A stretch of 16,231 nt of DNA from CAZJHX01 sp964545715. Lineage in GTDB: Bacteria > Myxococcota_A > UBA9042 > GCA-2863065. Positions 1 through 13,361 of the stretch are shown piece after piece. The stretch lies in NCBI GenBank assembly GCA_964545715.1, contig CAZJHX010000208.1, positions 1 through 16,231 of the forward strand. Direction: 5' to 3'. The position numbers were made by a program, and so were the translations under genes. Numbering within the stretch: position 1 is the stretch's first letter; every line of letters begins with the position of its first letter. The notes under the pieces were generated by a model. That model saw only the letters and a program-made list of their open reading frames with translations, did not search any database and had not been told where the DNA came from.

Positions 1-373
<373 letters not shown>

Positions 374-433
374 CATCATGACCACTCCTAAGACGAAGTT
401 CATACGTCTACCAATCTAGATTCGATTTCAATT
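374..433 (+). other. 23S-5S internal transcribed spacer with a small hairpin
   Basis: This is the 60-base spacer between the mature 23S and 5S ends. It contains no tRNA. AGACG at 391-395 pairs with CGTCT at 405-409 around a nine-base loop, forming a weak stem that could help precursor processing. That role is inferred only from position. The main 23S processing stem needs the 5' side of 23S, which is outside the window. Confidence 0.5.
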
Positions 434-548
<115 letters not shown>

Positions 549-558
549 TTCTTTTTTG

Positions 559-597
559 AGCCCCCTTGGTCCTTTTGGACCAAGGGGGCTTTTTTTT
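559..597 (+). terminator. Intrinsic terminator of the rRNA operon
   Basis: AGCCCCCTTGGTCC at 559-572 is perfectly complementary to 577-590 around a TTTT loop. The 14-bp GC-rich stem is followed by an uninterrupted T-run at 590-597. It lies 10 bases after 5S, as expected for the end of an rrn transcript. On the - strand the stem is not followed by a T-run, so it should act in one direction. There is also a six-T stretch before the stem at 552-557. Confidence 0.95.
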
Positions 598-614
598 GTG
601 TACCGTCACCCCCA

Positions 615-1640
615 ATGCCGCAGATGAAGCCAGTCACCTCCAACCGAGACCTGCTCGGGCACGTGCTCCTGCTGCTTGGACTGGTCGGGTTGTCCGTCCC
701 GTTCGTCCTGGCGACTGCGCCCACACTCGATCTGCTGAGCCCGGAGGCGGCTGCGGTGGAGTTAGTGGAGGGCGAGTGGCGGCCAGCCGACGATGCCGAC
801 GACCGCTTCAAAAACCCGGGGCGGGTTCGTGCCGGCTGGGACTACGCGGACGGCAACGCCACTTACCAGGGGCGGGCGGAGCCGTTGCCCACCGAGCTCG
901 CGCTGGCGGACATCTCACTGCTGCCGGACGGACGGGTGATCGCGGTGGGCGAGCAGGGCGTGGTGTTGGAGCGCGGAGCCGACGCCAGGTGGCGGGTGAC
1001 GCGTACGGGCGGCCCTGACCTGACCAGCCTGGCGGTGACTCCCGACGGTCGCGCGTACGCCGTTGGCGACAACGGCCTGCTACTACAGCTGACCCCAACA
1101 CCGCGAGTTCTCACAGCGTCCGGCCCCAACTTGCGCGAGCTGCGGACTGACTCTGACGGCCGACGCTTCTTCGCCCGGCCGGACGAGCAGCGCTCAACCC
1201 TGTCCGTGGTCTTTCAACTCGGCATGGGGGTTGTCGTCGCGCTGCTGGCGTTGCTGATCCTGCGCATCACATGGCAGCGGGTCAGCCGGCTGCTGAAGGC
1301 CAGCGCCATGAGCAGCGCGCTGGGTCCCATTCATGCCGCGGTCGAGACCCCGTCGGAGGGCGTCCTGAGGTATCGCCTGAAGGCGACCACGCGAACGTCG
1401 CTCGATGCCGGCGCCGGTCACGTGCGGCTGCTGCTATACGACGTGGGTGACGCCCATCGAGAGCTCGCCCATGCCGTCGGACAGGATCACGCCGTCGCTG
1501 CCACCGGCGCCGGTCAGGAGTTGATCATCGAGGGGGAGCTGGAGGCGCGCATGGACACGGTGCCGGACGCACCGCAGGTTGTTTTAGAGCTGGTGCTTAC
1601 GGCCGGTCGGGGCCGCGACACCTACCGGGTCACGGTGTAG
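615..1640 (+). CDS. Unrecognised two-TM membrane protein with propeller-like repeats
   Basis: I do not recognise this 341-residue protein as a named family. Residues 13-33 form a hydrophobic helix after a short N-terminus containing K and R, and residues 195-217 form a second helix followed by R/K-rich sequence. The positive-inside rule therefore puts residues 34-194 outside the cytoplasm and 218-341 inside. The outer part has two similar beta-strand repeats, around 98-120 (ISLLPDGRVIAVGEQGVVLE) and 137-160 (LTSLAVTPDGRAYAVGDNGL), resembling blades of NHL, YCF48-like or WD-like propellers. Two blades cannot close a propeller alone, so oligomerisation or a degenerate fold is possible. The inner domain looks beta-rich. 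There is no clear Shine-Dalgarno at ATG 615 or at the in-frame ATG 624, so the start is uncertain. The gene begins 17 bases past the rrn T-run and overlaps the convergent TPR gene by 11 bases. Confidence 0.75.
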   Translation: MPQMKPVTSNRDLLGHVLLLLGLVGLSVPFVLATAPTLDLLSPEAAAVELVEGEWRPADDADDRFKNPGRVRAGWDYADGNATYQGRAEPLPTELALADISLLPDGRVIAVGEQGVVLERGADARWRVTRTGGPDLTSLAVTPDGRAYAVGDNGLLLQLTPTPRVLTASGPNLRELRTDSDGRRFFARPDEQRSTLSVVFQLGMGVVVALLALLILRITWQRVSRLLKASAMSSALGPIHAAVETPSEGVLRYRLKATTRTSLDAGAGHVRLLLYDVGDAHRELAHAVGQDHAVAATGAGQELIIEGELEARMDTVPDAPQVVLELVLTAGRGRDTYRVTV

Positions 1641-2850
1641 CGCAGTCCTTTCGGGAGATGCCCACCTCGTCGCACGCGGCCAGGCACGCCTCTTTGGCGG
1701 CCGCGTCGTTGCGCTTCAGCTTGCGATAGACCTGGCACAGCGGCCCTTTCACGCCCTTCAGCTTGGGCGCCAGCTTCACGATCTTCTCAAACTGCTTGGC
1801 GGCGGCGGGAAACTGACTCGTCTGCACGTACAGGCCCGCCAGGCCCAGGTTCAGCTCGCCGTTTTTGGGGTCCAGCGTCAGCGCCTTCTTCAGATGCTTC
1901 TCAGCCAGCTTGAAGTTCTTCTGCGAGGCGGCGATCAGCGCGAGCACCTTGTACGGCTGCGCCGACTTGGCGTTGAGGCCCACCGCCTTTTGCGCGGCGG
2001 CCGTGGCCCGCTTCGGCTTGCCGGCGATCAGGTGCAAGTTGGCTACCGCCAGCTGCGCCGTGAAGCTCTTGGGGTTCATCTTGAGCAGCTTGTTGTACAG
2101 GCGCAGCGCAGGCTTGGTCGCACCAAGTAAGGCATATGCCGCCGCGATGGTCTCGATGGCGCGCGGATCGTTGTTGGTCAGCTTCTCCGCCCGCTTCAGC
2201 GTGCTCTGGGCCTTTTTGGTGTTGCGCTGCTCGGCGTAGATGCCGGCGAGCGTCAAAAGCGGAGGCAGCGTGGTCGGCGACAGCTTTACGGCCTTCTTGG
2301 CGTGCTTCACCGCCAGCTTCAGCTTGCGAGCGCCCCGATACAGCGACGCCAGCGCGCGATGGGCGTCGGCAAACTTGGGGCGCAGCTTCACGACCTGCTT
2401 CTCGGCTTTGATCGCCTTGTTGAGCTTACCCGTGGCCAGATAGATGTCCGCCAGCTGCTGATGCGCCCGCCAGTTCTTCGGACCATGCTTCGCGGCAGCC
2501 TGGCCATGCTTCACCGCCAGCTTGGGCTTGCGCTGATGCATGTAGGTCAGCGCCAGAAAGCGGTGTCCGTCGACCGACTTGGGGTTGGCCGTCACCGCTT
2601 TGGTGAGCCACTCGGCCGCCTTGGGCATGTCCTTCTTCGCGCCGTAGACGCGGCCCATCGCGATCAGCGCGCCCGCATCCTTCGGGGCCATCTTCAGCGC
2701 GGTCTCCAGGGTACGAAGCGCCGCGTCAAACTTGCCCAGATCCTTGGCGGCCAGCGCGGTCTCGACAAGCGCATCCACCTCGGGGTTGGCGGCCGCGGTG
2801 GAGGCCACACACGACACCATCGCGATGACAGTCACAATTCGAATAGTCAC
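1630..2850 (-). CDS. Exported TPR-repeat protein with C-terminal cysteine cluster
   Basis: This 406-residue protein is almost entirely TPR. Prolines fall at 56, 90, 124, 158, 192, 260, 328 and 362, an exact 34-residue period giving about eleven repeats from residue 23 onward. TPR superhelices bind peptides and assemble complexes. The N-terminus is a signal sequence: MTIR, a hydrophobic stretch, then AAA before N22, fitting signal peptidase I cleavage. MVSC ending at C14 is a poor but possible lipobox, so a lipoprotein is an alternative. The protein is lysine-rich. Its last repeat and tail hold C372, C389, C393 and C403, which could form disulfides or bind metal. The GTG start is supported by an AGGAG six bases upstream. 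It lies 17 bases downstream of the kinase/sigma-54 fusion gene on the same strand, so co-transcription is likely. The partner is unknown. Confidence 0.9.
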   Translation of the reverse strand: MTIRIVTVIAMVSCVASTAAANPEVDALVETALAAKDLGKFDAALRTLETALKMAPKDAGALIAMGRVYGAKKDMPKAAEWLTKAVTANPKSVDGHRFLALTYMHQRKPKLAVKHGQAAAKHGPKNWRAHQQLADIYLATGKLNKAIKAEKQVVKLRPKFADAHRALASLYRGARKLKLAVKHAKKAVKLSPTTLPPLLTLAGIYAEQRNTKKAQSTLKRAEKLTNNDPRAIETIAAAYALLGATKPALRLYNKLLKMNPKSFTAQLAVANLHLIAGKPKRATAAAQKAVGLNAKSAQPYKVLALIAASQKNFKLAEKHLKKALTLDPKNGELNLGLAGLYVQTSQFPAAAKQFEKIVKLAPKLKGVKGPLCQVYRKLKRNDAAAKEACLAACDEVGISRKDCATP

Positions 2851-2856
2851 GATCGA

Positions 2857-2861
2857 CTCCT
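2857..2861 (-). promoter_or_regulatory. Ribosome binding site fixing the GTG start of the TPR gene
   Basis: On the - strand AGGAG is followed by TCGATC and then GTG at 2850-2848. The next in-frame ATG is codon 11, inside the hydrophobic part of the signal sequence, so the GTG is the better start. Confidence 0.8.
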
Positions 2862-2867
2862 GGGAAC

Positions 2868-7943
<5,076 letters not shown>

Positions 7944-7949
7944 GTGCCG

Positions 7950-7970
7950 CAGTTATGAGCTATCAGCTAT
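7950..7970. repeat. Heptamer repeat between uvrA and the kinase fusion gene
   Basis: CAGTTAT, GAGCTAT and CAGCTAT follow one another directly, three 7-base units of consensus SAGCTAT. They fill 21 of the 35 intergenic bases. Read on the - strand the units are ATAGCTG, ATAGCTC and ATAACTG, just upstream of the fusion gene's start, where a clear Shine-Dalgarno is missing. The same unit occurs once at 13224-13230 near the uvrA start. The function is unknown. Confidence 0.65.
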
Positions 7971-7978
7971 TTCAGGGG

Positions 7979-10900
7979 TCAGCAATCCCCACGCAGGTAT
8001 TTACCCGTCAGGCTGTCGTTGGCCGAATCGCCGATCAAGTCGGTCGGCGGGCCCTCGAACATCAGCCGGCCTCCGCGCTCGCCACCGCCGGGGCCCAGGT
8101 CGATCAGCCAGTCGCACGCCAGCACAAAGTCCATGTTGTGCTCGATTACGACCACCGTGTCGCCGCGCGCGACGAGCCGGTGCAGCACATCGATGAGCAG
8201 CGCCAGATCGGACATGTGCAGCCCAGTGGACGGCTCATCCAGCACGTACACCGTCCGCCCCCGGGACCGCCTGGCCAGCTCCGCGACAAGCTTGATCCGC
8301 TGAGCCTCCCCGCCGCTCAGGGACGGCGACGACTGCCCAAGCGTCAGGTAACCAAGCCCGAGATCCGCCATCAGCTGCAATGGAGCGCGGATGCGCGGCT
8401 GGGCCTCGAACAGCACCAGCGCCTCGTCGATGGTGGCCGCCAACACGTCTGCAATGGAGTGCCCGCGGTAATGCACGCGCAGAGTCTGCGGGTTGTAACG
8501 CCGGCCGCCGCAGTCCTCGCAGGGCACGTATACGTTGGGCAGAAAGGCCATCTCCATGTTGATCGCGCCCTGCCCCGCACACGTCCCGCACCGGCCGGCC
8601 GCCACGTTGAAAGAGAAGCGGCCCGGCCGATAGCCACGCACCTGCGACTCGGGTAGCGCCGCAAAGAGCTTGCGGATGCGGTCCATGATCTTGATGTACG
8701 TGCTCGGCGTAGACCGCGGGGTGCGGCCGATTGGGCTCTGGTCGACCTCGATGACCCGATCGACGCCCTCGACCCCGGCCTGCAACCGACCCATCAGCTG
8801 ATCGCGCACCAGCGTGCTCTTGCCGGAGCCGCTCACGCCGGTGACCACAGTCATTCGCGCCCGCGGAAAGCGCACCGTGATATCGCGCAGGTTGTGCTTG
8901 CTCACCGCCTCCAGGGTCAGGAAGTCAGTCGGTTCGGCGCGGTCGCCCGGCGGCGTCGCCTGGGCTCGGTCCAGCCACTGCCCGGTCAGCGAGTCCGGGT
9001 TGGCGCGGATCTCCTCGGGCGTCCCGATGGCGACGACATGTCCGCCGGTGGAGCCGCCCCCCGGGCCCATGTCGATCACCCGGTCCGCCTTGGCGATGGT
9101 CGCAGCGTCGTGCTCAACGACGACAACGGTGTTGCCGCGAGCCTTGAGCTCATCCAGCGCGCCCAACAGCCTGTCGTTATCGGCGGGATGCAGTCCGATT
9201 GTGGGCTCATCCAGGACGTACAGCACACCGCACAGCCGTGACGCCAGCTGGGCGGCCAGTCGTACACGCTGCGCCTCCCCGCCCGACAGCGTGTGACCGC
9301 CGCGGGAGAGCGACAGGTAGTCCAGACCGACGCGGACCAGAAAGCGGCATCGCTCGATAAGCTCGGCCCGTATGGGCGCGGCGATAATCGCGCGACGCTC
9401 CGGCAGCTCCAGGGCAGAGAGCCAGTCGATCAGGCCCCCGGCGGTCAGCCGGCACACCTCATCGATGCTGCAGTCCCCGACCCGTACAGCGCGCCCCACA
9501 GGCCCGAGACGCGCGCCGCCGCAGACCTCGCACAGGGGTGGATGCGGATCATCCTCGTCGGCGGTCGAGACCCCGAGCCCGTCGCACGCCAGGCAGGCGC
9601 CGCTGCGCCGCCCATGAAACGAGAACAGGCGCGGCTCCGGCGGGTCAAAACCAACGCAGCACCGATCGCAGTAGAGCTCCAGGCTGTAGGTGTGCTCTGC
9701 GCCACCCTGTTCGAGGACGTAGCAGGTGCCGTGCCCCTCGACGAGCGCCCGATCGATGGCGGCGTCCAGCGCGGGAGCCGCTCCCCGGCGGCGCACGACG
9801 TGGTCCGCCAAAAAGACGTAGTCGATGTTGTGGTCCTGATAGCGCTCCAGCTTCTCGGGGGCGCCCGCCGCGGTCTTCAGCGCGCCGTCGATCCGCAGCA
9901 GCGGGATGCCCAGCGCCTTCGCCCGAGCCAGCACCTCTTTGTGCCACCCCTTGCGCGTCTTCACGATGGGCGCCAGCACCATGATCCGCGTGCCGCTGTG
10001 CCGCTTCACTATCCGGCTGCGCAGGTCCTCCGCCGACAGACCCTGCACCGCCGCACCGCACACGTGGCAGTGCTGTACGCCGGCGCGCGCGAAAAGCAGG
10101 CGCAGAAAATGATAGAGCTCGGTCACCGTCGCAACTGTGGAACGTCGGCCGGTCCGGGTGGTGCGCTGCTCGATCGCGACCGTCGGTGGGATGCCGAACA
10201 GCTCGTCCAGGTCGGGCCGGCCAGCCTGCTGAATGTACTGGCGCGCGTACGGCGACAGGCAATCGATGAACCGGCGCTGGCCCTCGGCAAACAAGACGTC
10301 GAACGCCAGCGAGCTTTTGCCGGACCCACTGGGGCCGGTCACCACCGTCATCTGTCCGCGCGGCACCTCCACGTCCACGTCGCGCAGGTTGTGCACGCGG
10401 GCGCCTTTGACGACGATGACGGGCTCGTCTTCGACCGCCGGCGGCACGGGACCGCGGTCGGGCGCCACCGTTCTCAGCCAATGGCCGGTATGCGACGTCT
10501 CGTGCGCGGCGATCTCTGCCGGGGGGCCCTGGACCACAATACGGCCGCCCTCGTCACCGCCGTCCGGGCCCAGATCGACCACGTGATCGGCCGCACGCAC
10601 CACGTCCAGGTGGTGCTCGATAACGACGACCGTGTGCCCGCTCTCCACGAGCGCCCGCAGATTGGCGTTGAGCACCGTAACATCGGCCAGGTGCAGGCCG
10701 CTGGTGGGCTCGTCCAAAATGAAGAGCGTGGCGCCGTCCTTGATGCCGCGGCGCAGGCCGTCCGCCACCTTCACGCGCTGTGACTCACCGCCACTGAGCG
10801 TGGAGAGCGGCTGGCCCAGCCGCAGATAGCCGAGCCCGACCCGCCGCAGCGGCTCCAGCGCCCGGCACACCTTGCGGCTGTGCGCGAAGAAGACCGCGGC

Positions 10901-13264
10901 GCTGTCGACCGTCAGGTTGAGGACGTCCGCGATCGTCAGACCGTGATGGCGCACCGCAAGCACCTCGCCCTGAAAGCGACTGCCGCCGCACCCGTCGCAG
11001 GTGAGGAACAGGTCGCTGAGAAACTGCATCTCAACGCGCTCGTAGCCGCTGCCGTCGCACACGTCGCACCGGCCGCCCGCGGTGTTGAACGAGAAGGTGG
11101 CCGGCGAGTAGCCGCGGCGGACGGAGGCCTCCTCGCGGGCGAACAGCTGCCGGACGCCGTCCCACGCCTTCAGAAACGTCGCGGGATTGGACCGCGGTGA
11201 AGACGCCACTGGGGTCTGATCGATCAGCACGACGCGCGCCAGCTCGTCCTCACCGTCGATGCGGTCGTGCTCCCCCGGGTCGGCGGTCGGCTCACCCCTG
11301 GCGCGCATAAGGCCGCGATACAGCGTATCGACCACCAGGGAAGACTTGCCGCTGCCGGACACGCCGGTGACGCAGGTAATCGCGCCCAGCGGCACCTCGA
11401 AGTCGACGCCCTGAAGGTTGTTGGTTCGCGCGCCCATGAGGCAAATCTTGCCGCCGACCACCCGATCCCGGACCGGTGGCAGGGCGGCGGCGGGGCGGCG
11501 CAGCAGCGTCCCGGTCACGGACTGGGGCGCTGAGATGAGCCCGCTGACGCTGCCCGCGTACATAAGCTGACCGCCGTCTGCGCCTGCGGCCGGTCCAAGG
11601 TCGATCACGTGATCGGCGGCGCGGATCACCGCCTCGTCGTGCTCGACAACAACGAGCGTGTTACCCAGGTCACGAATGCTGCGCAGCACGCGCATGAGCC
11701 GGTCGTTGTCCCGGGCGTGCAGCCCGACGCTTGGCTCGTCCAGGACGTAGAGCGTGCCGACCAGCTTGGAGCCCAGGGCCGACGTCAGGTTCACGCGCTG
11801 CACCTCACCGCCGGACAAAGTGCGCGACGAGCGATCCAGCGTGAGGTAGCCCAGGCCGACATCGACCAGGTACCGCAGCCGTGACTGCAGCTCGGTGCGC
11901 ACGACGCCCAGGGCGTCCTCGATCATGACCCCCAGCTCCAGCGCATCCAGCCGCCGCAGGGACTCCCGAATCGGCAGCGCGTTGAGCTGCGGCAGGGTGA
12001 GCCCATCCACCCGCCACCGCAGGGCCGCCGGGTTCAAGCGCCGCCCGTCGCAGTCGGCGCAGCGGGTATACGCGCGGTATCGCGACAGAAACACGCGCAC
12101 GTGCATGCGGTAGGCCTTGCGCTCGAGCCACTGGAACCAGCCGCGAACCCCGTACCAGCCGCCCGGCCGGTCTCCATCGAAGAGCCGGCGCCGCGCCTCC
12201 TCGGACAGCGCGCGCCAGGGCGTGGCCACGTCGATTCCGGCACGCGCGCAGTAGTCGGTGAGCTTCTGGCGCTCGTAGCTCATCTTCGGAGACAGCCAGG
12301 GCTTGATGCAGCCCTGCGCAACGCTGAGCCGCGTATCCGGAATCACCAGGTGCTCATCGACGTCGATCACACGACCGAACCCGTTGCACCCGTCACAGGC
12401 ACCGACGGGCGTGTTGAAGCTGAACAGCGCCGGGACGGGCGCGGGGTACGCCCGATCGCATGGCGCGCAGTGCAGCTGATTGGTAAAGCGGCAGCGCGTC
12501 TCGCCGGCCACCACGACTGCTCGCCCACGCCCCTGGTGCATGGCGTTTTCCAGCGCTTCAACGAGGCGCCGCCGACCCGCCACGCTCACGCGGGTGCGAT
12601 CGGCGACCACGATCACCTCGTCGGCGCCGGACCCGAGCGCGCCGGCCCCGTCTTCGTCCAGGCGACGAAACACGGACGAGCCCTCGGCCAGAATGCGAAA
12701 CCAGCCGCGCCCCAACAGCCACGCTTCGGCGATCTCGACGCCGCCGATGTCGTCGGGCACGAGCGGAAAACCGACGAGCACCTGCTGGTCTTCAAACAGG
12801 TCGAGCACAGCCGCAGCCGCTGCGCCCGGTCCCTGTGCGACGACCACCCGGCCGCAGTCGTCGCAGTGCAAAGTGCCCGCGCGCGCGAACAGCAGCTTTA
12901 GATAATCCGCGATCTCGGTGATGGTCCCCACCGTGGAGCGCGAGCTGCGGATGTGATTTTTTCGCTCGATCGCGACGGCCGGCAAAATGCCCTCGACCGC
13001 GTCGACATCCGGGCGATCCATGCGCTCCAGAAACTGTCGGGCATAGGCCGAAAACGACTCGACGTACCGCCGCTGGCCCTCGCCGTAGAGCGTGTCGAAA
13101 GCCAGCGAAGACTTGCCGGATCCGCTGACGCCGGTCACGACCGTCAGCTGTCCTGTAGGGATTTCAACGCTGATGTCGGCGAGGTTGTGCTGCCGCGCTC
13201 CGCGGACCGCTATAGAACGATTGATAGCTGAACCATCCCGGTATGAATCGCGTTTAGGTCTCAA
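7979..13264 (-). CDS. uvrA: UvrABC system protein A, double-length tandem fusion
   Basis: UvrA is the damage-sensing ABC-type ATPase that loads UvrB in nucleotide excision repair. Normal UvrA is about 940 residues and acts as a dimer. This 1761-residue chain holds two consecutive copies (about 1-940 and 945-1761). All four ATPase sites look intact: Walker A lysines K51, K640, K983, K1482; LSGGE signatures at 483, 823, 1326, 1649; Walker B DEP at 509, 851, 1352, 1676. Both C-terminal zinc fingers have CxxC-x19-CxxC (C733/736/756/759 and C1559/1562/1582/1585). The first half has a poorly conserved UvrB-binding region (138-265). The second keeps a canonical one (1070-1198, with VLAPIVKTRKG and RIDG) but has only 17 residues between CxxC pairs C1224/C1227 and C1245/C1248, against 108 in the first half. 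Chlamydial UvrA is also double length. TTG is the only standard start codon between the upstream in-frame stop and the conserved VRGARQHNL motif; no Shine-Dalgarno is seen. Confidence 0.95.
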   Translation of the reverse strand: MRPKRDSYRDGSAINRSIAVRGARQHNLADISVEIPTGQLTVVTGVSGSGKSSLAFDTLYGEGQRRYVESFSAYARQFLERMDRPDVDAVEGILPAVAIERKNHIRSSRSTVGTITEIADYLKLLFARAGTLHCDDCGRVVVAQGPGAAAAAVLDLFEDQQVLVGFPLVPDDIGGVEIAEAWLLGRGWFRILAEGSSVFRRLDEDGAGALGSGADEVIVVADRTRVSVAGRRRLVEALENAMHQGRGRAVVVAGETRCRFTNQLHCAPCDRAYPAPVPALFSFNTPVGACDGCNGFGRVIDVDEHLVIPDTRLSVAQGCIKPWLSPKMSYERQKLTDYCARAGIDVATPWRALSEEARRRLFDGDRPGGWYGVRGWFQWLERKAYRMHVRVFLSRYRAYTRCADCDGRRLNPAALRWRVDGLTLPQLNALPIRESLRRLDALELGVMIEDALGVVRTELQSRLRYLVDVGLGYLTLDRSSRTLSGGEVQRVNLTSALGSKLVGTLYVLDEPSVGLHARDNDRLMRVLRSIRDLGNTLVVVEHDEAVIRAADHVIDLGPAAGADGGQLMYAGSVSGLISAPQSVTGTLLRRPAAALPPVRDRVVGGKICLMGARTNNLQGVDFEVPLGAITCVTGVSGSGKSSLVVDTLYRGLMRARGEPTADPGEHDRIDGEDELARVVLIDQTPVASSPRSNPATFLKAWDGVRQLFAREEASVRRGYSPATFSFNTAGGRCDVCDGSGYERVEMQFLSDLFLTCDGCGGSRFQGEVLAVRHHGLTIADVLNLTVDSAAVFFAHSRKVCRALEPLRRVGLGYLRLGQPLSTLSGGESQRVKVADGLRRGIKDGATLFILDEPTSGLHLADVTVLNANLRALVESGHTVVVIEHHLDVVRAADHVVDLGPDGGDEGGRIVVQGPPAEIAAHETSHTGHWLRTVAPDRGPVPPAVEDEPVIVVKGARVHNLRDVDVEVPRGQMTVVTGPSGSGKSSLAFDVLFAEGQRRFIDCLSPYARQYIQQAGRPDLDELFGIPPTVAIEQRTTRTGRRSTVATVTELYHFLRLLFARAGVQHCHVCGAAVQGLSAEDLRSRIVKRHSGTRIMVLAPIVKTRKGWHKEVLARAKALGIPLLRIDGALKTAAGAPEKLERYQDHNIDYVFLADHVVRRRGAAPALDAAIDRALVEGHGTCYVLEQGGAEHTYSLELYCDRCCVGFDPPEPRLFSFHGRRSGACLACDGLGVSTADEDDPHPPLCEVCGGARLGPVGRAVRVGDCSIDEVCRLTAGGLIDWLSALELPERRAIIAAPIRAELIERCRFLVRVGLDYLSLSRGGHTLSGGEAQRVRLAAQLASRLCGVLYVLDEPTIGLHPADNDRLLGALDELKARGNTVVVVEHDAATIAKADRVIDMGPGGGSTGGHVVAIGTPEEIRANPDSLTGQWLDRAQATPPGDRAEPTDFLTLEAVSKHNLRDITVRFPRARMTVVTGVSGSGKSTLVRDQLMGRLQAGVEGVDRVIEVDQSPIGRTPRSTPSTYIKIMDRIRKLFAALPESQVRGYRPGRFSFNVAAGRCGTCAGQGAINMEMAFLPNVYVPCEDCGGRRYNPQTLRVHYRGHSIADVLAATIDEALVLFEAQPRIRAPLQLMADLGLGYLTLGQSSPSLSGGEAQRIKLVAELARRSRGRTVYVLDEPSTGLHMSDLALLIDVLHRLVARGDTVVVIEHNMDFVLACDWLIDLGPGGGERGGRLMFEGPPTDLIGDSANDSLTGKYLRGDC

Positions 13265-13286
13265 AGGGTTGCTGTCGTTCGTTCAT
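13254..13286 (-). CDS. Possible 10-codon leader ORF overlapping the uvrA start
   Basis: ATG at 13286-13284 opens the ORF MNERQQPFET, whose TAA (13256-13254) lies just past the uvrA TTG at 13264-13262, in a different frame. If translated, terminating ribosomes could restart at the nearby TTG. Only GGGA, 11 bases upstream, resembles a ribosome binding site. It may equally be chance, so this is a weak call. Confidence 0.2.
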   Translation of the reverse strand: MNERQQPFET

Positions 13287-13297
13287 AAAGTTAACAT
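13269..13297 (+). promoter_or_regulatory. Candidate sigma-70-type promoter for the pseudokinase gene
   Basis: TTGCTG (13269-13274) and TAACAT (13292-13297) are separated by 17 bases, giving a plausible but weak -35/-10 pair (3/6 and 4/6 matches). It lies in an AT-richer patch of the otherwise GC-rich 97-base divergent intergenic region (13265-13361), which also holds the palindrome GTTAAC at 13290-13295. Transcription would start near 13304, leaving a leader of about 58 bases. No convincing - strand promoter for uvrA was found in the same interval. Confidence 0.3.
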
Positions 13298-13349
13298 TCC
13301 CGCGCCCGCAAGGGATCCGCGCGCGCAGGGACCACAGGGTAGGTTGGTT

Positions 13350-13356
13350 GGAGAAG
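13350..13356 (+). promoter_or_regulatory. Ribosome binding site of the pseudokinase gene
   Basis: GGAGAAG lies five bases before ATG 13362 and eight before the adjacent in-frame ATG 13365. It supports translation here but does not decide between the two methionines. Confidence 0.75.
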
Positions 13357-13361
13357 CAGCA

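Noticed and set aside
9533..9583. The short spacing in the second UvrA half as a frameshift or assembly deletion.
   Set aside because: The frame stays open and conserved motifs continue on both sides, so an in-frame evolutionary loss is more likely, though not proven.
9293..10783. 496-codon + strand frame opposite uvrA.
   Set aside because: It is antisense to conserved UvrA ATPase and zinc motifs, and no domain is recognisable.
13265..13361. Possible LexA/SOS box before uvrA, from the GTTCGTTC motif at 13277-13284.
   Set aside because: The two GTTC copies are adjacent direct repeats without the spacing of GTTC-N7-GTTC or the palindromic forms of known LexA sites.
13265..13361. Sigma-54 promoter that the fusion regulator might use in the divergent region.
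   Set aside because: No TGGCAC-N5-TTGC-like -24/-12 pair is present on either strand in this interval.
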